A stretch of DNA of 64,000 nucleotides from Timema cristinae (GCA_039000515.1 JBCFYV010011172.1:78645846-78709845), one strand, 5' to 3'; positions 21,907 to 33,965 are shown, numbered from the stretch's first letter. Notes: a model not told the origin generated them from the sequence alone. Translations and numbers: made by a program.

Positions 21907-22298
21907 AACATAATAATTAATAAAATGTATATTCAAATAAATTATCCCTTCAAGAGTCCAGCTACCAGCCATGATACATCAGGAGTAGTGTTTATATTAA
22001 GGGCACCGCCTACTGGAAGAGAAATATCCTCACGCTGCGATATTTCTTATGTAAATGGCAGCTATGAAGCTTCCACACTCCTAAAACAATCCTCAATTAT
22101 TTTTGAAATTTCTGTCGTGACCCTGTTGTAAAACGACTTTATTTGTTTGAAGAATGCTAAATCTTTGTTTGTAACCAGTTTATTTGGGCCCAGAGCTGAG
22201 ACATTTCGAATTAAGTATTGTCTAAAACAAATCATTTTAACCATTTAGTGAATTCCTTAAATTCATAAAATTAAAAATGTTAGATTTTTAATCTTGAA

Positions 22299-22639
22299 GC
22301 GCTGGTTTCTTAACCTAGGGTCCGTGGATAGAGTTCAGGAGCTGCTTAAACTTGTGGGAACAACAACCTTCGCACTAATTTGTCATTAATAAAATAAAAT
22401 TTAAACTTTTCTATATTTTAAACGTATTGTCTTGTTATTTAATTCTTTAGTAAAGAAGTACATACATTATTGGATCACAATTTTTCTAATATTTTGATAA
22501 TTGTATTTATATATAATTGTTTTACTTTGTAATCCCACGTATTTAGTGCATTTAAAAACATTATTCTGAGACTGGGTCCGTAAACTTCACCAGACTGTCA
22601 AAGAGGTCTATGGCACAAACAAGGTGAAGAACCCCTACT
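22299..22639. mobile_element. hAT-like MITE (Charlie-type ends)
   Basis: The left end GCTGGTTTCTTAACCTAGGG followed by TCCGTGGA is typical of hAT elements ('...GGTTCTTAACCTGGGGTCC...'). The right end, GGTCTATGGCAC and then AAGGTGAAGAACCCCTACT, is its diverged inverse. The interior is AT-rich without transposase. The 8-bp duplication could not be matched. Confidence 0.6.
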
Positions 22640-22644
22640 ATAAG

Positions 22645-23200
22645 GACATGTTGATACCATTCACCTCCATTTTGGCGTGAACAATATTTAAAAAAAACTA
22701 ATAAAGCGTATCAGCCCTCTGGTAGGTGGCCCCCTTAATACTATAATGTAATGCTCCTGTCAAGACTTGGAAGCTTTTATTCTATTGACTTGTTTATCTG
22801 TCCACTCAAGGTCATTATAGATTATATGAAAATACTGTTAAAATGTTTAAATATAAATTTAACTTTCAAGTATGTTAGGAATATGAATACACTTTTGTTA
22901 TTTAAAAAAAATATCAAACACATGGCTGTGTTTGGATAAAATCTCGTGTAGTCTATCTTTTGGAGAACGGAAGAGTTTAAAATGCGGCAATAGAAGGAAA
23001 CTGTTGACCAACAACAAGCTGAGCACATCTGCATACGAGTGACGTGAGGGAATGTGTGTTACCGTAATACTTGCCTCTGACGATTCCCGTGTAGCGAGTT
23101 ACCTCACAGTGACCGAATGACCTCTACATTCACCGGCTCTACAGACAATTTGGAGCCGCGTCAGTCCTGTTTGTAAGTAAGACGTACCAACAGTGTGACC
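22645..23200. other. AT-rich stretch, nothing recognised
   Basis: Two opposing 60-70 codon frames overlap here without motifs. Confidence 0.4.
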
Positions 23201-23202
23201 TG

Positions 23203-23390
23203 TAGTGGTGTCCTAGTGGTCTAAGGTTAGACTCACATTGCAATCATCATGGGTTAAAATACCAGCATAGGACATTAGAGGCAGTTTTTAACATTAAGGG
23301 TTTTCTCCATGGTTTTCCTCATCCTCGCTCCACGCTAATGAGAATGAATTTACTCTAAGTCGCCATCCTCGTCTTTACCCTTTAAATGAA
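23203..23390 (+). repeat. Old SINE family A' relative
   Basis: GTGGTGTCCTAGTGGTCTAA, ATGGGTTAAAATACC (decayed B box) and ATGGTTTTCCTCATCC follow the A' order with strong divergence. Confidence 0.5.
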
Positions 23391-23394
23391 GTCG

Positions 23395-26310
23395 TTAACA
23401 GCCCTTGCTTTTAATTATAAACCAAAACAAAAATAGTATAAACTAAAACGTGAGATTTGCGCGTCATTGTTAACATTTAGCATAAAAAACACAGTTAAAT
23501 TGGCTATTTATAAAATGTGATGGGAGATTTAAGTAAGCTTACAGCATTCTAACAAATGTAATCTTTTACATTTGAATTGTTAATATATAGTTTATGTGCC
23601 ATTTAAGACTAGTTAGTAAAATATAATTAATTTATAGTTTGAATAAATACATTTGAAAATAATTATCTGATAGTGTATACCAGTTACACTATAATATATT
23701 GAGCAATATTGTAAGCAATAAATTATGTATGAAAACATTGGCAAGAAAAAATAAAAATAAAATAAAAATTATGAGCTGTACATTTAAGAGTTAAAATTTA
23801 AGAAGAACAATTATTAAGTTACAACATTTTAAAAATAAATCAACTAAAATAATATCTATAATTTTGAATTTTAAAACATAAATTGTTCAAGTTAATAAAG
23901 TGTGAGACTATGGTGTTCACAATTTTGACCGTTTTATATCAAGTCAAAGAATTTCCTTTAAAATGTTGACAACCATCTCAAACAAAACGATAATATCATA
24001 ACAAGAAGCAGGAAGTTGGAAGGCCTGCTCAGATAAAGTTAGAATGAAAACTGTTTCATATGACGCCATGCACTGGTGGTGTTAATGGGCTAGAGAAAAA
24101 CGGTAAAACTGGTCCGTTGCGTCGTTTTAGTTTTAGCAAAAAGCACAGATGTTTTGGTGTGCAGTAAATGGAGATCGATTAGAATAACTACAAGTGGAAG
24201 GATAAAAGTCATGATAAAATAAAAAAGAGCAATTATAAACCTTACTTATCATTGATACAGTTGGAAAACTTGAGTTATTTCTTAACATATTATACACTAT
24301 GGCCCTACCTTATAAGCTGCACTATAGTGGAATCAAGCATGGTTAGCTTGCTACCGTTCAGGGTAGCCGAACGATACATAATATTGTAATGCTATTATTT
24401 ATATATTATTTTATAATAGAATACATAAAAAATTTTTTTATTAAATATTACTCTTCCTAGCCTGTGAAGTTGTAATTTATTTAAACATCTCAGTGCAACT
24501 TTCTTGTCTTACTACAGACAGGCAGGTGCCTTCAAAGGATATGCTAAGGGCAAAGAAAGAGGTTTCAATATGGAAGCTTCCAGAAGGAATATTATTTGTC
24601 GGGGTTGTTGCAAACAACAACATGTACCCCACCCCTTTATGAAACTTCATACGGTCAGGATTATGTCGACATATAAGCCATGAATTTCCCTTGAACCTGT
24701 TATAAAATATAGTAATCTTTTTTCTATAAATTTTCACCTCCACCTAGTTGGTCCTATACTGTCAGGATGGGTTGCGGCCAAGGAATGGGTACGATGACGG
24801 GTATATGTGTTTGGGTTTATAGGGCATATTGTACTACTTTGCACTACTACAAAATGTGTTGTTACTAAAAATATATAAAAGACTTTACTTAAGAACTCGT
24901 GACAGAACGAAGTATAGTGCGGAATGCTTAACCAATGGTCTGACTGACACTCCAGGTGATCCTACACGGATAAGAACCCCGGTACCCTGGGCACGATGGT
25001 AGCCCTCCAGCACACGTACTCACTGATCCAGCGTCCAAACCCACGCAGCCTTAAAACGGGAAGAATTACCCCTTAGAATCGTTGTTAAATTATCAGCCCA
25101 GTTGGCTCGAAAAATAGTACTATATATACTGCAATTTGGCCCGATTGCCAAGAGGAATGCTGACGATCTGTTTTGGGCTGTCAGAACTCATGTCCTATTG
25201 TTTACTCGCTCATTAAAACACGTTGCTATACCAGTTCTGTCACTAGCAATTCACAACATTACAGAGTTAAAATAAACACAAATACCTCAATTTATGTAAT
25301 GGCGATTACAAAATCTTGATTGAATTATATAAATTGTGTGACTCGTAATTTAATCAAACTTTCCATTAAAATACTTATCTCCCCTCCCATCAAGTTCGAG
25401 TGTAAATATTGGCAATGAAACTTACGTTAAATTTGCGCGTATTATATTCAATAAATACAAATAAAAGTCTTATTTGTAAATAAGACTGTATAATTATTTA
25501 TTAAAGCCTTGAACTAGTAATGGTATAGGAAAGATCAGGTCATCAAATCACTCCCAATAGTAAACTTTACAAACTGTCAGCCAACGTGGTGGCTTGAGCA
25601 CATAATCACTATCACCCACCCAAAATTAACAATATAATGTCTCCGGTTTTCTTATGTTTCTCTCAAGATTAGGATGTATCTAGAAATTGTATGTGGTCCC
25701 TAACCCAATAAATTAAACTTGATATCAGGATGTTTTTAAAAAAATAATTTTCATTATTGCTTAAACGGATGTCTTGGGGAAGTGATTCACATAATAAATT
25801 AGACTTAATGGGCCCTACTTGTTTTTTTTTTAGAAAAATTAGTTTAATTAATGTAGTTTACTAATTATTAATAGTTGAAAATTTGAGATTGTTTGAAAAT
25901 GGCACTAGCAACTTCTTTGAAATGGTATCTAGATTTACCAACACTACCATATTCCAAAATAATAAGTTTGTTATTAGATAATTTATAGCCCCTTGTGAAC
26001 AACGAAAAATTGTACTTTTGAGTAATTTTTAGGTATGAGAACATTAGTAAACACTTTTTGCACCAGTTAATTATGTTTTTCCAAAATTTTGTGAATGTTT
26101 AATAATCCAAAAATTTTGTCATTTAAATATTAAAATATTTACATACTTATTCCAAAGCTCTTTTTCTAATGTAACACTTAAAAGATTGTTAAATAATAAT
26201 ATACCATTATAAAATATTTATATAGTAGTTTTAGTAACACAAATAATATTACATTTAGAAAATCTCTGCCATAAGTATTGGTATTCGTTAAAATTTTAGT
26301 GACTAAAAAC
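23395..26310. other. Long AT-rich stretch without recognised features
   Basis: I found no SINE, tandem array, transposon end or coding signal in these 2.9 kb. A patch at 24950-25060 is more GC-rich but non-coding. An 88-codon minus-strand frame (24477-24743) has no motif. Confidence 0.4.
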
Positions 26311-26316
26311 AATGTC

Positions 26317-26465
26317 AATGGGCACGCGGCCTAAATGTAAGGCTAATTTAGTCTGGTTTGTCAGTGATTAGGTCAGGGTTCTAAACCCGGCTGGGTGTAC
26401 TGTAGGTATTTTCCTCTAAATGATTCCCCACTCTTCCTCCACGCAAATGTAGGTGTATATTTGAT
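26317..26465 (+). repeat. Old SINE family A' fragment
   Basis: GGGCACGCGGCCTAAATG, the B-box remnant AGGGTTCTAAACCCGG, CTGGGTGTACTGTAGG and CACGCAAATGTAGG match A'. It is truncated before the tail. Confidence 0.65.
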
Positions 26466-26789
26466 ATATTCTATCAGCTTTATTCTTAAAACATCATCGT
26501 AATAAATTGTGGATATTCTGTATTGGTAGTAAAACTAAACTATTTTGAAGCGTTACAAATATATAATGAAAAAAACAAGAGTTGCGGAGAAAAAGTTAAT
26601 AAATAAAATTTCAAATAATTAACCCAAGCAACTTAAAACGGCTATGGCTAGTTTATTATGAGCCAGGTCATCAGAGCGTTACGCTTCCTCTTTACAAATA
26701 TTTTCTAACTGTGAATAATGTAAGGCTGTGTATGTGAGAGAACGGTACGATATAATCTTTAGGAATATGAATTTTAAGAATGTAATTTG

Positions 26790-26797
26790 CCCATAAA

Positions 26798-26834
<37 letters not shown>

Positions 26835-27077
26835 GCACCGCGTCTTACTACCCGTTCGGATTATACGCACTTACGCTAATGTGTAATGGTAGGGTGATTG
26901 TGAGATGAAATGAAGGACCTACAGTTTAACGTGGATCCGAACCACGGTGGAGGCCTGGCATTCCCCACATTCACAAGATGTCTTGTCAGAGGTGAAGGAA
27001 GGGTTTGGTAATCAGATAAATCTTTGCTGGGACCGAGGATTGAACCCCAGCCGCCAGCACAGAAGCCCGTAAAATTA
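26790..27077 (-). mobile_element. SINE family B, 5'-truncated copy B4 with 12-bp TSD
   Basis: The element proper is 26802-27065, flanked by CCCATAAAATTA (26790-26801) and CCCGTAAAATTA (27066-27077), 11/12 identical. The long (TTA)n tail, shared tail and body are intact. The tRNA-like head stops inside CCGCCAGCACAGAAG, so the A box is missing. Truncation at the 5' end with a clean TSD is the signature of incomplete target-primed reverse transcription. Confidence 0.93.
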
Positions 27078-27188
27078 AACAAAAACCTAGGTTTATACAG
27101 ATAAGTACTTATTAATTACTAATATATGCCAAGTTTTTTTATTAAATAATTTTTTCCCGTGTCCGGGCAATATGAATTTTATTTTAAT

Positions 27189-27448
27189 TACGCTCCTACC
27201 CGCCTCGGTGGCCGCACTACTATCGCTGGAGACTGGACTGCCAATGACGGGAAGATCTAGGTTCGAATCTAGGTCGGGTGTACTGAGGATGTTTTTTCCT
27301 AATTGGGTTTTCATCCCCTCCACGCAAATATGGATATATTTCCTCTAAATATAGCTTAGCTAATCCCTAAAATCATTAGTGTAATTAGTACATAAGCGTA
27401 TAACCTAAACGGGTAGTAAGACGTGGTGCTAAAAAAAAATACGCTACT
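27189..27448 (+). mobile_element. SINE family A' copy with 9-bp TSD
   Basis: The element proper is 27198-27439: head ACCCGCCTCGGTGGCCGC, B box GGTTCGAATCTAGG, A body and tail GCGTATAACCTAAACGGG then TAGTAAGACGTGGTGCTAAA. Flanks TACGCTCCT and TACGCTACT agree at 8/9. The sequence between GCCGC and GGAGACTGG is shorter than in other A' copies. Confidence 0.8.
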
Positions 27449-27449
27449 G

Positions 27450-27535
27450 GGGTAGGTATGAGGCAGGTAGAGTTTAGAGGAAAAGTGCCTTATTCACATG
27501 TAGGAATAATGGGGAACCATTTAGGAAAAATATTC
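27450..27535 (-). repeat. SINE family A body fragment
   Basis: GGCAGGTAGAGTTTAGAGGA and GGGGAACCATTTAGGAAAAA match the middle of a minus-strand A copy. Head and tail are missing. Confidence 0.6.
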
Positions 27536-27576
27536 TATTCTTGGATTGAAGTCCTTTGGTTTTGTGAAAACGATAT

Positions 27577-27768
27577 TTTTCTTAGTATTATTATAATTAG
27601 CACCACGTATTACTACCCATTCGGGTTATACGCACTTACGCTAAAGTGTAAATGGTAGGGTGATTGTGAGATGAAATGGAGGACCTACAGTTTAACGTGG
27701 AACCCGAACCACGGTGGAGGCCTGGCATTCCCCACATTCACAAGATGTCTTGTCAGATTTTCTTAGTA
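27577..27768 (-). mobile_element. SINE family B, 5'-truncated copy B5 with 11-bp TSD
   Basis: The element proper is 27588-27757, flanked by exact TTTTCTTAGTA at 27577-27587 and 27758-27768. The copy ends immediately after the palindrome ACAAGATGTCTTGT, so the whole tRNA-like half is absent. Confidence 0.93.
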
Positions 27769-27827
27769 GTTGTTCATAAGTTTTCCTAATTCTAGGCCTA
27801 TTACATTGTAATAATTGTGGGTACACA

Positions 27828-28065
27828 TCAGTTGGCCTAAACTCATTTGACCAAAGGCTTAGGCCAAATGACTTTAGGTCAACTGACTTTTGGTGAATCT
27901 GACAGCCTCTTTTTTTTACTCGAAATTCATTTTAGACCAAATAACTTAGAGGTCAAGTGTTTTTAGGTTAAATGGCATTAAACCAAATGAATTTTTGTCA
28001 GGTTAATTTTTAGGCCAGATGCCATTAAGTCAAATGACTACTAGGCCAACCGACTTTTCATAAAA
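27828..28065. repeat. Degenerate short-period GGCCAAATGACTTT repeat
   Basis: Variants of AGGCCAAATGACTTTAGGTC recur irregularly every 15-30 bases (TTGACCAAAGG, GACCAAATAACTTAG, GGCCAGATGCCATTAAGTC, TAGGCCAACCGACTTTT). The same motif builds the block at 35860-36345. Confidence 0.6.
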
Positions 28066-28244
28066 TTTATTTAAAGTGTGCTTTGTGGTCTTCGGAAACA
28101 TTCGTTATGATTTGTTCTGATGTTACTAGATGTCGAGGTGTGTCATATTTAATTAAATAATATTTATTATGATTTATAAATACTTATATTTGTATTCTTT
28201 AAAGTTACTACTGACAAAGGTCTAAGATAATATATGGGTCCACC

Positions 28245-28819
28245 CAGGGGCGCCAAATATCGAAAATTAGGGGGACTGGGCTCTGGGGGATATGGAATAC
28301 TTCCGGGTGGGATTTTTCAAATATTAAGGCCTCAAAAATTAAGTTTGGGGCTTATTTAGGACTTAAATCTGTTTTTTTTGTCAATTAAAATGTATTAGTG
28401 TAAGCAGCTTGATACAACACTGCTGTGCTTGGGTATATCCTACTACAAAACATTGGAAACATACTACTCACAGAGTATCTTAACAGTTTTATTGAACAGT
28501 ATATTAAAATAAAATAAGCAAGGAAACTTGAATTGAATACTTTCTATTTAAATAATATAAAGAAAATATCACATAAATACTCAACAAAAGTCTATCAAAA
28601 TAACTTCAGAACAAGGCAAAAGTGGTTCTTCGCACTGGGTTGTTTTTAATGAACTCTTTTACAAGTGGTATAAGATCCAAGTTGTCCAGCACAGCCTGAT
28701 GTGCGTTAAGTACTGCTATGTTTAGATGTATTAAAATATTGGGGGGACTCTGCCCCTCACCAACAACATTGGGGGGTAGGGGGGTTTGAGCCCCCAGCCC
28801 CATAGAGTCGGCGCCAGTG
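28245..28819. mobile_element. Candidate hAT-like MITE
   Basis: The left end CAGGGGCGCCAA pairs loosely with a right end reading CACTGGCGCCGA on the minus strand (9/12). G-rich and C-rich tracts sit subterminally (TTAGGGGGACTGGGCTC and TTGAGCCCCCAGCCCC), inverted with respect to each other. No clear 8-bp duplication was found. Confidence 0.45.
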
Positions 28820-28839
28820 GGGTTACGCACTCAATTAAA

Positions 28840-29335
28840 ATATTGTAGAGAAGTTTGAACCACAAAGTTTTCATTTTATGATTTAAGGTATCTATTGGTT
28901 AAAATTCCTTGAATTTGGTAGCCTTAGAAAATAACTGATGGTTTACCACAACATAACCTTATTAATAACATAGGCCTACATATCAACCACGATAATTATT
29001 TCTCGTTATTGTAAACACATCTAAATTGTCGTTGTGGTGCGCTCAAACACTTTGGAGGAGAGAGTGTGGTGGGAGGCCGCCTAGGGGGGAGGGAGGGTTG
29101 GTAGACGATTGTTATAAATAAAATTATTGTAGGCTTATGGTACTAAGATATCAGTCTTAACAGCTAGTTTACTACAACTGAGGGATTTCGTATTTGAATC
29201 CTACATCAAAAATAAATGCTCATTGTCAACACACCCCTTCCCTCACTCAAACCCCAAATCCATTGGTCCCAAGTTTGGAAAATGTTTCTAGGTCAACTTT
29301 ATTTTTCTCTGGGCCTAAGTACCCTTTAGGACTGT
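28840..29335. other. Non-coding stretch, nothing recognised
   Basis: It includes a G-rich patch near 29060-29100 but no recognisable element. Confidence 0.35.
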
Positions 29336-29340
29336 ATTTA

Positions 29341-29530
29341 TTAATAGGGACGAAGGAGCTAGAGTTATAGAGTAAATGTACCTATATTAGCTTGGAGGGA
29401 GATTGGGAATGCATCAATGAAAAACTATCCTTAGTACACCCAACCGGGATTCGAAACCCGATTTCCCCGTCACTGGCAATCCAGTCTAACACGATAGTGA
29501 TGCGCTAGAACATGCCACCACCGATACGGG
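29341..29530 (-). repeat. Old SINE family A' copy, tail missing
   Basis: GGGACGAAGGAGCTAGAG, GCTTGGAGGGAGATTGGG, a B-box remnant (minus strand GGGTTTCGAATCCC) and CTGCC-like/AGACTGGATTGCCAGTGACG segments are in A' order, ending at a CCGATACGGGT head. Confidence 0.75.
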
Positions 29531-30129
29531 TCTTGGAAAGACAATACCACTCTGGGGAAGCAAATGGTGCTATTTGTGATAGAACATTAATATCAAACAG
29601 TTTATTTCGAAGCGTACAGAATGCGTGTCGCTAATTTTGAAATATTTATGTCGTATTGTGAGTTGGTATGTTACCGGTTACTCGCAAACGTTTGAGTTTC
29701 CAATTCAATAATACTGGAGAGCCGATGACGTTTGGAGCCAATGAGAAACAAACGCGTTATTAAATCAAATACATACACTAAAGCAGAGATGTTCAATTAG
29801 AGTCCCACGGGCCACATCCAGTCCACCAAGCCCCGCAAATTAGCCCACGGATTTTAAGTACAGCCATCAATTGAAAAGCACCGTGTAACATGCGTTTGCT
29901 TTTGGCCTTGAATAATGCAGGTGGCTGGGCTACAGGGTGGCCGGGATGACTTACATCACTTCTTCCCTCCCTCCACAAATTGTGCACAGTATTACAGACG
30001 TCTTGCCAGTTGATATTTGCCTTTATTATCGTTTGTGCGTTCTTTACAGTTATTTTTGGAGTGCTTTTTTTTTTGTAAGATTTGAAACTAATATTGTAAG
30101 TTTGTTCGTTATCTCTCTAGAATGGCACT

Positions 30130-32275
30130 TTCTATTCAGAGCAGTAATAAAAGAGAAAGCTCGATGATGAAAACCGTCTTTTTAAAGCTGAGTGGACTAA
30201 TAAACTTAGTCAATGTCTAAAAGTGTATGTATTTTGTGCAATGAATGTGTGACCGCGATCAAGAAGTAAAACTTGAAGATACGTTATGGAAGAAAACATA
30301 CATCTTTTGAAAGTTCTTACCCGAGCGATTCAGCGGTGCCTATATCAAAGTTTTATCTCTGATAGCCTCTTATCAATGAGGAAGTAGTGTTCTCGTGCGG
30401 GCCTTGTCCCGAGAAATAGCTACCACGGCGTCCTTGCAAGTGTCCTGCTATTGACTGTAAAAAAAAAAGCCCTTTACCGATTCCGAATTGATAAAATACT
30501 GTATGATGGCAGTAGGATATTAAGAAAATAACTACCGAAGAAAAAACTAAATCGATTTTTATATATTTCATTGAGGAAGTCCCAAAGCCAGACACACTAC
30601 ATCATGTAGAATATAAATTCTCGGATCAAAAACATTTAACAAAATCGGCACAGCTTAGAACGGGTGGAAACAATATCGATAGCAGTTGATGAATCGAAGA
30701 TACCACCCTAGGTTGAACATATTCACACGTTATTTCAATGGTAACAGTTTTTGTGAAGAATTGTTAGCACTACTTCTTCTGGAAGAAAATACTACTGCAC
30801 AGGCTATCTTCGAAAAAAATTCAAAACTCTTTCCCGGAAAATAAAATAGATCTGCAGAAGATTTGTCTCCGTGAAACGGATTGTGCTCCCTCCATGTCTG
30901 GAAGAGAAAGTGGTTTAGTTATCTCCTAAACATCAGTCCTTACCTTGCATTATTTCCCAAAGTGTATTTTGCGCCAGATTTTCGGGTGACTTATTTAGTA
31001 TGTTATGGATACTAGTGGGAAAAATTTTAGCTCTATTAGATCAAAGCTCAGTCTTTAGCAATGACTGTTCTGTAAATTATTAGTAGACAGGTATGCAGAG
31101 CACAATTATCTTTTGATTCATAGTGATATTCGTTAGTTTAAGCAAGGATAAAGTGTTGGAGATGTTTATTGAGCTCAAAAATGTGATGATCGTGTTTCTT
31201 AGATCTTCAACTATAAAAGGATCTGCAGAATTCCAAGAATTATTGCCGGTTGAAGATTTTATGTGCAAAGTTGGGTTATTCTGCGTTGTACTTTGTCGCA
31301 TTAATGTGTTGAATAACCAACTTCAAGAAAAAAACAAATTTATAAATAATTAGGTTAAAAAACTAAATGTATTTCAAGAAAAACTTGCAATAATTTATTT
31401 GGACTTGACATAAGTAAAATTGCTTTATCTATCGAAACTGCGTGAAATACTTGAAGCTTTGTCAAAGAGGGTTAGTCCTGTTATGATCAATTTCTTGATT
31501 AATCCGAAGAAAAACTTTGAGTACCAATTTATAAACTCCAACATTGATAAATAAATAACTATATTTGTTAGAAATCTATTCAAGTTCAAGGGACAATATT
31601 TTTCCGGAGATGTTCACAACTTCTACCTCAAATTGACAAAGGACCTTTTCAGTTAGAATTATTTGATCTGATATAATCATCGGCATTGCGTGATCACTTT
31701 CAAGATGTAGGGATTGGTTTGGATGATTTTATTTATTATATTATTATTATATTATTATTATTATTATTATTATTTATTATTATATATTATTTTATATTAG
31801 CACCGCGTCTTACTACCCATTCGGGTTACACGCACTTACGCTAATGTGTAATGGTAGGGTGATTGTGAGATGAAATGAAGGACCTACAGTTTAACGTGGA
31901 ATCCGAACCACGGTGGAGGCCTGGCATTCCCCACATTCACAAGATGTCTTGTCATAGGTGAAGGAAGTGTTTGGTAATCAGATAAATCTGTGTCGGGACC
32001 GAGGATTGAACCCCGGCCGTCAGCACAGAAGTCTGACACCTTACCCCTAGACCACCAGGTCACCTTGGATTGGCATTGATTCAAACTGGTTTCCAAAACT
32101 AAATACGATTGTTTTGTTTTTATTTACTATCTTTGGTCTACTGATGCTTGTGAATTATCCTTTTCACGTGTGAACGCTAGCAAGTGTAACATCCGGACCT
32201 CACTGGAAAATAATCGGCAAGAAGACAGTCTCCAAATGGCTTTGACAACAAATGAACAAAAATTTTCTAAGTTGG
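30130..32275 (+). pseudogene. hAT transposase pseudogene (ZBED/GTF2IRD2-like group)
   Basis: Translation in shifting frames gives an ordered series of hAT features. An N-terminal KRKLDDENRLFKAEWTNK leads to a BED-type zinc-finger remnant (CNECVTAIKK, then RYGRKHTSFESSYPSD). KKKPFTDSELIKYCMM, SIAVDES (first catalytic Asp region) and FNGNSFCEELLALLLLEENT follow, then TDCAPSMSGR, LLIHSDIR and LSKDKVLEMFIELKN. The C-terminal dimerisation segment is FSRVNASKCNIRTSLENN then DSLQMALTTN. Known hAT transposases of the group that gave rise to domesticated ZBED5, EPM2AIP1 and GTF2IRD2 have this order. Inactivation is clear: in-frame stops, frameshifts (for example RWLSK reads as a stop plus one inserted base near 31135) and the SINE insertion. 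Two open frames at 31080-31353 are shadows of it. Confidence 0.85.
31730..32064 (-). mobile_element. SINE family B, full-length copy B6 inside the hAT pseudogene
   Basis: A complete minus-strand B copy whose tail is a long, imperfect TTA/TTTA/TATA run (31730-31800). It separates the transposase segment ending HFQDVGIGLDDF from the C-terminal dimerisation segment. TTGGAT occurs close to both ends, but the TSD is not clear-cut. Confidence 0.9.
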
Positions 32276-32581
32276 TTAAGCTGTCATTTTTCCCATTAAC
32301 GATTTATATTTGAACTATGATTTTTACATCATTTACTTTTTCATGTCTGCTAGTATTATTATATCTTTAGTATTTAATGTCACTGAAATAGATCAATCAA
32401 TTCAATTTATAATCAAATATACTACGTTTCACTTTATTCCCCCTTTTAAACTGCATACTTATACTCTAATAAATGTCAAAACCACGGCCGGACTGAAGTA
32501 ATAATGTCTAGTCCGCCAGATATTTTGATTTTTTGGAGTGGCCAGCTTGGATAAATATAGTTGAATAGCCCTTCAATAAAG

Positions 32582-33105
32582 AAAACACTATTGTTGCTTT
32601 GAGTGCACCGTGTTAAATGATTAGTTTGGCCTAGCTATAAATATCCTCCCATTTTTTGCGACCAAGATGATTGTATTGAAAATTGTGGAATTATAGAAGT
32701 ATTAATTTGGTTTTCATTTTAAGCAAATGTCATTATAGCTTTGGTGATAACGTATTAGTTTAGAGAGTCAAAGGTACCACGATTAATACATGGTTAAGTT
32801 AATATTTTTAATTTTATCTGAGTGAAAAACACTTGTAATTTTGAATTTAATATTAATATAGTCCTATTTTTATTCAGTATATTTTTAAAATAATTAGTAT
32901 AGGTAATAATTACCTAATAAATTGTTCACAATCTTAGTAAAAGTTATATTTTTTTGTCTTTAGTTTTTAATAAGCATATTTTTATTACAAAACCCATTAA
33001 TATATTTTTCAAATAATCTCCTTCTTACCAAATCGCAAAGTTAGTATATTGCTTTTAATTTAACTTGTTTAGTTTTATTTATTTAAAAAAAATATTACTG
33101 CTCTA
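32582..33105. other. AT-rich stretch, nothing recognised
   Basis: No frames, repeats or terminal structures were identified. Confidence 0.4.
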
Positions 33106-33109
33106 GTAC

Positions 33110-33334
33110 TACAGTAGCCCCATGGCTTCTTTGGTGCTGACTGACAGCTGACAGCTTTAAAGAGTTACCAGACCAAATTGCGTATCCCTACGCCGAACCA
33201 GATGATCTGCAAAAATATGTGTTTAGCAGATGTCACTTCTGACAGTAAAAATTTAAGGATATACCTAAGTTTTGACTGTCAGAAGTCAGCTGTGAGCTGT
33301 CAGTCAGCACCAAAGAAGCCATGGGACTACTGTA
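33110..33334. mobile_element. Tc1/mariner MITE with 38-bp terminal repeats and TA duplication
   Basis: The element is 33112-33332 (221 bp). Both ends start CAGTAG and continue CCCATGGCTTCTTTGGTGCT on the respective strands, with one mismatch in 38 bp. TA sits on both outer edges (33110-33111, 33333-33334), the Tc1/mariner target. An inner inverted pair, ACTTCTGACAGT and ACTGTCAGAAGT, brings the two arms closer to a full hairpin. No coding sequence. Confidence 0.9.
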
Positions 33335-33339
33335 CGTAA

Positions 33340-33965
33340 GCTCAACTACCACGCATGTTTTTAGACAAATATTTTGAAATAAGAAATTTATAATAATAAT
33401 GACATTTCTGAATGTTGTGAAATAAAAAAAAGGACTGTATTAATAGTAACTTCATTTTCTACATTGGTTAACTACATGGTAATTTTCATAAAATGCATAC
33501 ATATTTTTACATGAAAAAAACTCTTCAAAGTAACACAAGTAAAATTGCTTTTTGTAAGAGATACTAAAATGAGATTTAACATTTTTAGGGTTCTATTAAG
33601 TAAAGTTTATGTGCATTAGTAAGAAATAGAAATTTGTTGGGATAAATTGTGAGAATTCTGTGTTGAATTTCAAGGAAATATCAACAATTATTTAATAACT
33701 AGCAAAATATCCGTTTGGAAAGCAATGGCTTCATTTATGGCAGTGTAATGTCTTCCATTGGCTTGCTGGACAATTAATGCGAATGGGAATATTATTTAGT
33801 GACCCTATTATTCTGGGAGGCACATTTCAACTAGAGACTCTATAGCAGATCAGATATTTACTCCAATGAAAGTGTGAAACTGTTCCTCTAAAAAATATAT
33901 TTTCACTATTAAAAAAAATCAAACATACTTTTTCGTTTTTGGGGGCTACATGGGAATTTTCGGTC
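33340..33965. other. AT-rich stretch, nothing recognised
   Basis: A 61-codon minus-strand frame at 33827-34012 has no motif and overlaps the short tandem repeat that follows. Confidence 0.4.

Larger units (their letters stand above)
29776..32581 (+). mobile_element. hAT transposon, near-complete but inactive, with 8-bp TSD
   Basis: The element is 29784-32573. The left end CAGAGATGTTCAATTAGAG, followed by GGGCCACATCCAGTCCACC, and the right end (minus strand AAGGGCTATTCAACTATA) are hAT-type inverted termini. The flanks CACTAAAG (29776-29783) and CAATAAAG (32574-32581) agree at 7/8. A broken transposase frame lies between about 30130 and 32275. The element is interrupted near its 3' part by a family B SINE (31730-32064); without it the length is about 2.45 kb, normal for hAT. 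Confidence 0.88.

Noticed and set aside
31123..31353. 76-codon plus-strand frame as an independent gene
   Set aside because: It is a surviving open stretch of the hAT transposase pseudogene.
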